From Parafilimonas sp. (GTDB taxonomy: Bacteria; Bacteroidota; Bacteroidia; Chitinophagales; Chitinophagaceae), in contig JAICKT010000024.1 of NCBI GenBank assembly GCA_025927795.1, forward strand, positions 1 through 21,487: a stretch of 21,487 nt of DNA. The letters are read 5' to 3'. The position numbers and the translations under genes were made by a program. This document shows, one piece after another, positions 1 through 5,953 of the stretch. Position 1 is the first letter of the stretch; the number at the start of each line of letters is the position of its first letter. The notes beneath the pieces are model-generated. The model was not told the DNA's origin, searched no databases, and saw only the letters and a program-made list of their open reading frames with translations.

Positions 1-148
1 AATGGCGTTCTGCGCATGATGAATGGCAATAAGAAATGATAAGTGAAATGTTTAAGAAATGTTAGTGTATCATTTCAAAACAAATTCGTTCGATAGCGTA
101 CAGTTATTAGCAGTAAAGTAAAATGCAGGGAAAAACACAAAAGAAAAA
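1..148. other. left-edge intergenic DNA, no supported gene
   Basis: No gene can be supported here. Two plus-strand reading frames run in from the left edge and stop after about ten to twelve codons (stops near 30-39), so the end of an upstream plus-strand gene could lie in the first 40 bases. That is too little to identify. The rest is AT-rich and without recognisable structure up to the terminator hairpin that begins at 149. Confidence 0.3.
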
Positions 149-170
149 GCCACTCTTTGAAAAGAGCGGC
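139..170 (-). terminator. intrinsic terminator of the pst-like operon
   Basis: On the minus strand, about 34 bases after the pstB stop codon, a GC-rich hairpin (arms gccgctctt and aagagtggc, loop of about four bases, positions 149-170) is followed at once by TTTTTCTTTT. This is a textbook Rho-independent terminator and marks the 3' end of the transporter operon. No phoU gene precedes it. Confidence 0.85.
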
Positions 171-203
171 TCCGTTTTACTCAAACGTTCACCACCAACA
201 GTT

Positions 204-1016
204 TTAATGACCAACGCGCAAATATTCTTTTAGAATTTCTGTTTGCGGGTTTTCAAATATTTGTTCTGCAGGGCCGTTTTCAACAATTTCTCCATAATAC
301 ATAAATACCACATTATCGGCTAAGCGTTTTGCCTGGCGTAAAATATGTGTAACCAATATGATTGTATAATCTGATTTCAGCTTCATAAATTCTTCTTCAA
401 TTACTCTTGAAGAAATCGGGTCGAGTGCAGAAGAAGGTTCATCTGCAAGAATTATTTCAGGCTGCACTGCCAAACCTCTCGCTAAACATAAACGTTGTTG
501 TTGCCCGATAGATAATCTTTGTGCAGATGTTTTTAAACGGTCTTTTACTTCCTGCCAAAGCGCTACTTCTTTTAAATGCTTTTCTACTTTTTCGCTGATG
601 ATTTTTTTATTGCGGATGCCTTTCAATTTTAAACCATAAGCAATGTTATCATAAATGCTCATGGGTAAAGGAAATGGGCGTTGCAACAGCAAACCCATCT
701 TTTGGCGGATAGCTGTAATATCTTTATTGGAGTCTAAAATATCTTCCCCATCAATACAAATTTTCCCGCTAAGTTTTAAATCAGGATACAAATCTGTTAA
801 ACGATTTAAACATTTTAATAAAGTTGTTTTACCGCAGCCTGAAGGACCAAGCAAAACAGTTATTTTATTTTTAGGAAATATGGTAGAAACATTCTTAAGA
901 ATTATTGAACCTTTACTGCTTACGGTAAGATTTTTAGTTTCTACAATAGGTACTTCAATAGCATGCGCTTCAATTCTAACGGTTGTTGGCTGCTGAATAA
1001 TTTCTGTTGTTGGCAT
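204..1016 (-). CDS. pstB: PstB-like phosphate-type ABC transporter ATP-binding protein
   Basis: This is the cytoplasmic ATPase of a Pst-family oxyanion importer; ATP hydrolysis drives uptake through the PstC/PstA channel. It has 270 residues. The Walker A motif GPSGCGKTT is at about 58-65, the Q-loop near 112 reads QRPFPLPMSIYDNIAYG (a PstB hallmark), the signature LSIGQQQR is near 168-175, Walker B IILADEP near 188-194, and the switch His is H224. The signature has LSIGQ where LSGGQ is usual. An N-terminal extension of about 20 residues makes it slightly longer than typical PstB. It starts 20 bases after pstA and is last in the operon before a strong terminator. PstB sequence alone does not fix the substrate, and the partner binding protein has unusual ligand loops. 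Confidence 0.93.
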   Translation of the reverse strand: MPTTEIIQQPTTVRIEAHAIEVPIVETKNLTVSSKGSIILKNVSTIFPKNKITVLLGPSGCGKTTLLKCLNRLTDLYPDLKLSGKICIDGEDILDSNKDITAIRQKMGLLLQRPFPLPMSIYDNIAYGLKLKGIRNKKIISEKVEKHLKEVALWQEVKDRLKTSAQRLSIGQQQRLCLARGLAVQPEIILADEPSSALDPISSRVIEEEFMKLKSDYTIILVTHILRQAKRLADNVVFMYYGEIVENGPAEQIFENPQTEILKEYLRVGH

Positions 1017-1036
1017 AACAATTAATTTTTATTGGA

Positions 1037-1876
1037 TTATTTTTTTCTTGTTTTTAGTAAGCGTGCTGATATGCTTATCACAAGAACAATGAGTGTTAAT
1101 ATAACTGCCGCAGCATATGCACGATTTTGTACTTCTTCTATTGGTGAGCTTAATTGAAAAAATATCGCAAGTGGTAATGTTGCTGTTGGCTCACCAAAAC
1201 TATGCGGCACATAATCCGTATAACCTGCAGTAAACAGAACAGAAGCTGCATCGCCAATGCCTCTGCCAAATGCAAGTAAGATTGCTGTTGCAAAACCAGG
1301 TAATGCTTCACGAAAAAATATTTTATATGCAGTTTCAGTTTTTGTTGAACCTAATGCATAAGATGCTTCCTGCAAACCAATCGGGATTGTTTTTAAAACT
1401 TCATCCATGGCACGAATCATAATTGGCGTTATCATCGCAGCAACAGTAACTATTCCGGCACCTAAAGAATTTTTGTATCCTAAATACATTAATAATGTAA
1501 ATCCAAATGCACCGTAAACAATTGATGGAACACCCCATAACACATCAAGAAAGAAACGAACACCAATCAGAAAACGCTGGTATCTTATTAAATAAATATT
1601 CATGAATAATGCAACCGGCAAACTAATTACAAATGCAAGTATGGTTGAACAAACAGCAAGATAAAATGAACCCGCAATTGCATTCAAAAGCCCGCCTTCT
1701 TTACCAAAATAAAATCCGCCCTTTGGTTCCTGAGATATCATTTGCCATGAAAGTGATGGAACTCCTTTTTGTGCAATTGTCCAGATTATTTGCACGAGTG
1801 CAAAAACAATAATTGCAGTAAACAAAAATGATAATCCATAAAAAAAATTTTCTTCAACTTTTCTTCGCAATGTCAT
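1037..1876 (-). CDS. pstA: PstA-like ABC transporter permease
   Basis: Inner-membrane permease subunit that pairs with PstC to form the translocation channel of a Pst-type importer. It has 279 residues with about six hydrophobic segments, the first at about 13-33. The cytoplasmic coupling (EAA) loop reads EASYALGSTKTETAYKIFFR, with G and the following hydrophobic run as in the family. The segment VLWGVPSIVYG is typical of PstA/PstC. Its ATG overlaps the pstC stop by four bases (ATGA), so the two permeases are translationally coupled, and pstB follows after 20 bases. Length is close to the family norm and nothing looks broken. Confidence 0.93.
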   Translation of the reverse strand: MTLRRKVEENFFYGLSFLFTAIIVFALVQIIWTIAQKGVPSLSWQMISQEPKGGFYFGKEGGLLNAIAGSFYLAVCSTILAFVISLPVALFMNIYLIRYQRFLIGVRFFLDVLWGVPSIVYGAFGFTLLMYLGYKNSLGAGIVTVAAMITPIMIRAMDEVLKTIPIGLQEASYALGSTKTETAYKIFFREALPGFATAILLAFGRGIGDAASVLFTAGYTDYVPHSFGEPTATLPLAIFFQLSSPIEEVQNRAYAAAVILTLIVLVISISARLLKTRKK

Positions 1877-2760
1877 ATTAGTTCAGATTTATAAATGATG
1901 TAACGGAAAATAACATTGATGATGATGATGATTCCAAACAACAACAATGCAGCAAACATGAGTGCTGAATCATACGAAGGAATGCTCATCATCTCGCCGT
2001 AATTATTCGCTATTAAACCGGGCAGCGAATAACCGGAATCAAAAACAGAATGCGGTATTTGCACTACGTTGCCAATCACCATTAACACCGCAATTGTTTC
2101 ACCGAGTGCTTTGGAGAAACCCAAACCAAAAGCAGATAAAATACCTGAAGAGCCTTTTCTTAAAAACACATGTTTAATAGTTTCCCATTTTGTTGCACCG
2201 AGTGAAAGTGAAGCTTCACCTAATTCAAGTGGTATTTGCCTAAACACTTCCAGCAGCATATTTAAAATGTATGGAATGCTCATTACTGATAAAACAATCG
2301 CACCGGCAAGCAAACTATACCCAAGTGAATCTGCGTGAAACATAGGTGCAATTTTATCACCCACCAGCGGCACTACAACCAATAAACCCCACACACCATA
2401 CACAACAGAAGGAATGCCTGCAAGAATATCAATTACAGGACGCATAAATTTTAAAACCCACTTCGGTGCATACTGTGTAAGATAAATGCTTGATAAAAGG
2501 CAAAGCGGCATTGAAATAATTAATGCCAATACGGTTACCCAAACAGAACTTATGATAAAAGGCCAAAAACCAAATTGTCCATCTGATGGATACCAGTCTT
2601 CTGAAAAAATTAGTGTGCTTAATTTATGCGTGCTTAAAAGACCCGTGGATTTAAAAACCAAACCGGCACCAATTGCAAGCGGTAACAAAAGGCAAAATAT
2701 TAAACAGCTTAACATCCATTTGGAGGAAACGTTGTCAATTAATCTTCTTGATAAAACCAT
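1873..2760 (-). CDS. pstC: PstC-like ABC transporter permease
   Basis: Inner-membrane permease subunit, partner of PstA. It has 295 residues and about six membrane segments. Family marks are FSEDWYPSDGQFGFWPF after the first membrane span, DILAGIPSVVYGVWGL in the middle, the coupling loop EASLSLGATKWETIKHVFL, and SKALGETIAVLMVIGN near the C-terminus. It is slightly shorter than enterobacterial PstC (about 319). The gene overlaps pstA by four bases. It is separated from pstS by 79 bases that contain a strong 13-bp hairpin, which may set the ratio of binding protein to permease. Confidence 0.93.
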   Translation of the reverse strand: MVLSRRLIDNVSSKWMLSCLIFCLLLPLAIGAGLVFKSTGLLSTHKLSTLIFSEDWYPSDGQFGFWPFIISSVWVTVLALIISMPLCLLSSIYLTQYAPKWVLKFMRPVIDILAGIPSVVYGVWGLLVVVPLVGDKIAPMFHADSLGYSLLAGAIVLSVMSIPYILNMLLEVFRQIPLELGEASLSLGATKWETIKHVFLRKGSSGILSAFGLGFSKALGETIAVLMVIGNVVQIPHSVFDSGYSLPGLIANNYGEMMSIPSYDSALMFAALLLFGIIIIINVIFRYIIYKSELI

Positions 2761-2792
2761 GATGATACATTGATGGTTGGTAAATGTTTTAT

Positions 2793-2825
2793 AAACCTAA
2801 CAGGTCTCAAAAACCTGTTAGGTTT
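2793..2825 (-). repeat. 13-bp perfect inverted repeat between pstS and pstC
   Basis: The arms aaacctaacaggt (2793-2805) and acctgttaggttt (2813-2825) are perfectly complementary around a 7-base loop. In the minus-strand transcript the hairpin forms after the pstS stop and before the pstC start. The sequence after it on that strand (TTTATAAAA) is only a weak T-tract, so it could be a leaky terminator or a 3' stabiliser of pstS mRNA. From memory, palindromes of the form acctgttaggt recur between genes in many Bacteroidota genomes, so it may be a copy of a dispersed repeat. Confidence 0.75.
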
Positions 2826-2839
2826 TTGCCCCGTTGTTT

Positions 2840-3799
2840 TTATTTTGAAACTTTTTTAAGTTGATCTGATAAAACATTTTTTGGAAGTGGAACATAGCCA
2901 GCAACATTTACAAACTTTTGTCCATCTGCTAAAACCCATTTGAAAAAATCAACCACTTCTTTTTTCTGCGGTTTGCCTTTTGTAAGAAAATATAAATTTC
3001 TTGCAGGAGGTGAAGGATAATTACCATCATTCACTGCTTTCAAAAAAATGCGCAGGTTACCATAAAAATTTTCGTTCGCATCAATCTGACCATTTCCATT
3101 TACATCAATTGGAACTACTTCTATGCCCGGCAATTTTTTTCCTGTTTTCGGATCAAACACAAACAATGTGTTGTTATAACCAATGCCGTTTATATCTTTT
3201 CTTACCGCATCAGCAACTCCCGGATCACCTGAAACACCAACACCTTTTATATTCTCTTGTTTCTTACCAAAAAAAGAAGCCCATGCATCTGCAGCGCCAG
3301 CGGCATCTGCGCGTGTATAAACATTAATTCTTTTAGAACCTTTTGTTCCTAATAATTCATCCCATGTAGTAATACTTCTGTCAACAAAAATTGAATTGAA
3401 CTCAGCTTTTTTTACACCTCGTATTTGTAATTGTTTGATGTAAGGATTTTTTGCATTAACTGTTGGTAACACAGCATCTTTGCAAAGCGCAATCCACCAA
3501 ACACCTTTTGCTTTTTCAGCATCGGTTAATTCACGCGAAAACATGCCCACATCAACAGCGCCGCCAAGGCAATCTGTTAAGCCTTTGCCTGCGCCGCCAG
3601 CCTGTATATCAAATCTTATTTCAGGATGAACTTTATTGTATTCTGCAGCCCATGTTTGTACTAAAGGATATAAAGCAAATGCACCTGAAAAAGAAATAGA
3701 AATAACTTTTGGTGATGATGGCGCGTTGGCAGGAACGCCATTAAAATTTATAATGAATGCCAGTATTGCAACAGATATTACGGATAATCTTTTTTTCAT
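2840..3799 (-). CDS. pstS: PstS-like substrate-binding protein with altered ligand loops
   Basis: Periplasmic binding protein that delivers an oxyanion to PstC/PstA. It has 319 residues with a signal peptide at about 1-25 (hydrophobic core VISVAILAFIINF, cleavage near ANA). The PBP-like fold is clear: SFSGAFALYPL (37-46), VDVGMFSREL (82-91), VYTRADAAGAADAW (160-173), GVSGDPGVADAV (188-199), GIGYNN (205-210), and a C-terminal SPPARNLYFLTKGKP block. Where phosphate-binding relatives have GSGTG and SGT, this protein has GAGKG (69-73) and AGA (167-169), so several Ser/Thr ligands are gone. Residues 232-243 (DVNGNGQIDANE) form an EF-hand-like loop. It is first in the transporter run, with an Rrf2-like operator 24 bases upstream of its ATG. 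The name follows homology; phosphate specificity is doubtful. Confidence 0.85.
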   Translation of the reverse strand: MKKRLSVISVAILAFIINFNGVPANAPSSPKVISISFSGAFALYPLVQTWAAEYNKVHPEIRFDIQAGGAGKGLTDCLGGAVDVGMFSRELTDAEKAKGVWWIALCKDAVLPTVNAKNPYIKQLQIRGVKKAEFNSIFVDRSITTWDELLGTKGSKRINVYTRADAAGAADAWASFFGKKQENIKGVGVSGDPGVADAVRKDINGIGYNNTLFVFDPKTGKKLPGIEVVPIDVNGNGQIDANENFYGNLRIFLKAVNDGNYPSPPARNLYFLTKGKPQKKEVVDFFKWVLADGQKFVNVAGYVPLPKNVLSDQLKKVSK

Positions 3800-3822
3800 G
3801 TGATGGTTTAATTTTTATTAAG

Positions 3823-3839
3823 TCTATAAGTTTAGTAGG
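3823..3839 (-). promoter_or_regulatory. candidate Rrf2-family operator upstream of pstS
   Basis: The plus-strand sequence TCTATAAGTTTAGTAGG lies 24 bases upstream of the pstS ATG. It matches the site upstream of the porin gene at 12 of 17 positions, including the conserved CTAT and TTAGTAGG parts. The dyad is imperfect: the TAGTAGGAATT half is strong and the other half weak. An Rrf2-type regulator is encoded about 1.5 kb upstream in the same cluster. A poor -7 candidate (TATTTTTA on the minus strand) lies just upstream, which would let a bound protein block transcription. Confidence 0.45.
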
Positions 3840-3885
3840 AATTAAAAATAAAGTTTGTTTTTATTCTCCAAAAAAAATCAGAAAG

Positions 3886-5280
3886 TTATTTTTCCAAGTG
3901 TTGTGTAAAGCGCAAACTTGTATATATCCAGTAAGGCGTTAATTTATCATCACCTGCTTTCTTGATTACAGTAGCAGATTTGGTAAGTTTAGCCCATGCA
4001 AATCCTATTTCCCAATCAATTACTTTATTAGGTGTGTAATTAAATTTCCAATCGTTTTCAAAACCTAAATATTTGTCAATAGGATTTCCTTTATATACAA
4101 ATTGTGCCTGGGAAATGAAAACATGATTTTGCATTGCCAGGGCTATTTTATTCTTCTTCCACAAAAAGTGGAGATAAGGATTTATCATACCTGCATTATT
4201 AAAATCACCGGGCACATCGAATATATCAAGGTAGCCCATGAAGCTATGCGCTGTTCCATACAGCGGCGTAAAACTTTTGTTTTCGGATGGATGTGTTGAA
4301 CTATCCTGTCCGCTGAAATATTCCATACCAAGACGTGCACTAAAATTGCCGTTTCCTGATGTATATTTTATTTCAGGCTGAAAGTAATAAGCACTTAATT
4401 TTTTACCGGTAGAATCTTTGCCATACTGGTCATAGGCTGCGATAGTAAAATACCAGTTGTACGTTGAATATTCTAATCTGCCTCCACTGGTAAATCTTTC
4501 ATACGTAGTTGTGTATTTTGCAGGATCAGAACTTTGATAGCCATCAGCAGCATTAATGGTTGTTAATGTAAACCTGTCACTAAGTTTCCAGTTAAGATAA
4601 TGTATAAGAAGCGATTTATAATTTGGAACCAAAGGATAATATTTTGTTGTAAAAATATTTTCTCCCGATTGCTGATAACTAAAAGTTAGTTCTGTTGCAA
4701 AGTTGATTTTATTATTATAAATAAGTCTTGCTGCATCAAAAGAATTACCCGGTAAACGCCAGTTATTCTCAGAAAATAAACGCTGGTTATCGTATGATAT
4801 TCTTTGTCGTCCTATTCTCAAAGAAAGCTTATCATTAAAATGCGGTTCCGCATAGGCTTCAAAAAAGTAAATAGGAAATACTGTTGAAGAATTACTGGTT
4901 GTAGCCGTTCCTGTTTGTCCTTCTCTCGGATCCTGTTGCCCCCAAACACGTGCATCCTGCAATGAAAGAAATACATCAACAGCCTTACTTTTATAATCAA
5001 CATTAAAACGTGTACGCTGATTTATTTCATAAGCCCCGGTTGTATCTGGTGTTGGAATTGATTTATAGCCATGCCTCCACTCCGTGCGCACACGCATATC
5101 CAATCCAAAGGTTAGTGTGTTTTGTGGTGCAGCAGGTTTTTTAACTGCTGTATCAACTGGCGGTTTTTTTATAGTATCTAAAGGCGAAGGCGTAGTAGTT
5201 GTCTGCGCCTTTACTGCACTCATTCCAATCAATAAAAAAAATATGCTGCCTGTCAATTTCCGGTTGCGGATTTTTTTCAT
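3886..5280 (-). CDS. alginate-export-family outer-membrane beta-barrel porin
   Basis: Predicted outer-membrane channel of 464 residues. A signal peptide (1-25, ending VKAQ) is followed by a Thr/Pro/Lys-rich linker (about 26-53) and then a chain of alternating amphipathic strands. Typical AlgE/alginate_exp family blocks are RVRTEWRHGY, AYEINQRTRFNVDY, VFLSLQDARVWGQQ, LRIGRQRISYDNQRLF and NNWRLPGNSFDAARL. The C-terminal strand YTSLRFTQ closes the barrel. The family name does not mean alginate here, since these barrels pass various small anions and sugars. The gene lies between an Rrf2 regulator and pstS, has its own candidate operator and -7 element, and most likely lets the substrate of the downstream ABC importer cross the outer membrane. 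Confidence 0.82.
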   Translation of the reverse strand: MKKIRNRKLTGSIFFLLIGMSAVKAQTTTTPSPLDTIKKPPVDTAVKKPAAPQNTLTFGLDMRVRTEWRHGYKSIPTPDTTGAYEINQRTRFNVDYKSKAVDVFLSLQDARVWGQQDPREGQTGTATTSNSSTVFPIYFFEAYAEPHFNDKLSLRIGRQRISYDNQRLFSENNWRLPGNSFDAARLIYNNKINFATELTFSYQQSGENIFTTKYYPLVPNYKSLLIHYLNWKLSDRFTLTTINAADGYQSSDPAKYTTTYERFTSGGRLEYSTYNWYFTIAAYDQYGKDSTGKKLSAYYFQPEIKYTSGNGNFSARLGMEYFSGQDSSTHPSENKSFTPLYGTAHSFMGYLDIFDVPGDFNNAGMINPYLHFLWKKNKIALAMQNHVFISQAQFVYKGNPIDKYLGFENDWKFNYTPNKVIDWEIGFAWAKLTKSATVIKKAGDDKLTPYWIYTSLRFTQHLEK

Positions 5281-5298
5281 AGTTCAATTAATTTTGAG

Positions 5299-5306
5299 CA
5301 AATATA
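5299..5306 (-). promoter_or_regulatory. candidate -7 promoter element (TATATTTG) for the porin
   Basis: On the minus strand TATATTTG matches the Bacteroidota -7 consensus TAnnTTTG exactly, 18 bases before the porin ATG. I see no good TTTG at -33. The candidate Rrf2 operator sits 5 bases upstream of the element, in the spacer region, where a bound repressor would block RNA polymerase. Confidence 0.4.
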
Positions 5307-5311
5307 TAATT

Positions 5312-5328
5312 CCTATCGAATTAGTAGG
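5312..5328 (-). promoter_or_regulatory. candidate Rrf2-family operator upstream of the porin
   Basis: The plus-strand sequence CCTATCGAATTAGTAGG is an interrupted palindrome (CCTA, nine bases, TAGG), extended by AATT on the left and ATTTT on the right. It lies between the Rrf2 gene and the porin start, 32 bases upstream of the ATG. The CC...GG dyad with AT-rich flanks resembles sites used by Rrf2 regulators such as the IscR type-2 class. A second, related copy lies upstream of pstS. Confidence 0.5.
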
Positions 5329-5345
5329 ATTTTGTCTAAAAAAAA

Positions 5346-5894
5346 TTACTTCCGCTTTTTTACTGAAGTAATTTTCTGTTTATTGATTACGTTCTTTCCA
5401 ATATTTTCGTTGCCTTTTAAAAAATTTTTTTGCGCAATTACTTTTTTTTGTGTGCTTATATTTTTCTTTAAGGCTTCACTTCTTTTTATAATTTCTGCAA
5501 GCGTTGCTTTTTTAAGCATGCGTACGGTTTCAGAACGCACATCAGAAAAGACAGAGCGAATGCCACAAGCTTCTTCATCAATACATTCGTCACACTTCTC
5601 GTAATATTTATATGCAACGCAAGGCAACAATGCAATCGGTCCGTCAAACAAACGCATTACATCTGCAATATTTATTTCAGCAGGCGTTTTTTGTAAAAAA
5701 TAGCCCCCAATTTTTCCTTTACGACTATTAAGCATGCCTGCATGTTTTAAATCTAAAAGAATTGCTTCTAAAAATTTTCGGGGAATATTTTCACTTTCGG
5801 CTATCCTGCTTATTTGTACGGGTTCACCATCTTTACTTTCACGGGCAAGATAAACCAACGCATTGATTGCGTATTTTGTTTTTCTCGAGAGCAT
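5346..5894 (-). CDS. Rrf2-family transcriptional regulator with four-cysteine cluster
   Basis: Cytoplasmic DNA-binding regulator of 182 residues. I chose the ATG that gives MLSRKTKYAINALVYLA, the standard Rrf2 N-terminus; an in-frame ATG 12 codons upstream (5930) adds residues unlike the family. The winged helix-turn-helix covers about 1-70 (ISRIAESENIPRKFLEAILLDLKHAGML, then SRKGKIGGYFL for the wing). The middle has C92, C101, C104 and C110 (C-x8-C-x2-C-x5-C), possibly an Fe-S or redox-sensing site. The C-terminus carries an unusual Lys/Asn-rich tail of about 40 residues. IscR, NsrR and CymR belong to this family and sense Fe-S status, nitric oxide or cysteine supply. Paired 17-bp sites upstream of the porin and pstS suggest it controls this uptake block. 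Confidence 0.85.
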   Translation of the reverse strand: MLSRKTKYAINALVYLARESKDGEPVQISRIAESENIPRKFLEAILLDLKHAGMLNSRKGKIGGYFLQKTPAEINIADVMRLFDGPIALLPCVAYKYYEKCDECIDEEACGIRSVFSDVRSETVRMLKKATLAEIIKRSEALKKNISTQKKVIAQKNFLKGNENIGKNVINKQKITSVKKRK

Positions 5895-5907
5895 AATCGG
5901 TGGTAAA

Positions 5908-5938
5908 AATATTGAATGGCTGTTAAACACTCAATATT
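5908..5938. repeat. 8-bp inverted repeat between amylase and Rrf2 genes
   Basis: Perfect arms aatattga (5908-5915) and tcaatatt (5931-5938) are separated by 15 bases. On the minus strand the hairpin lies about 15 bases past the amylase stop and is followed by TTTTTACC. It could be a weak terminator for the amylase gene, or an operator for the Rrf2 gene, whose chosen start is 13 bases downstream. The stem is AT-rich and therefore weak. Confidence 0.4.
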
Positions 5939-5953
5939 CAGCAATGTAAGAAA

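Noticed and set aside
3001..3699. Plus-strand open frames opposite pstS
   Set aside because: They lie antisense to a clear PstS-like gene, are rich in His/Gln/Leu typical of frame shadows and have no recognisable domain.
5894..5930. Longer Rrf2 start at 5930
   Set aside because: The added 12 residues do not fit the family, whose N-terminus starts at MLSRKTKYA, and they fall in an inverted repeat.
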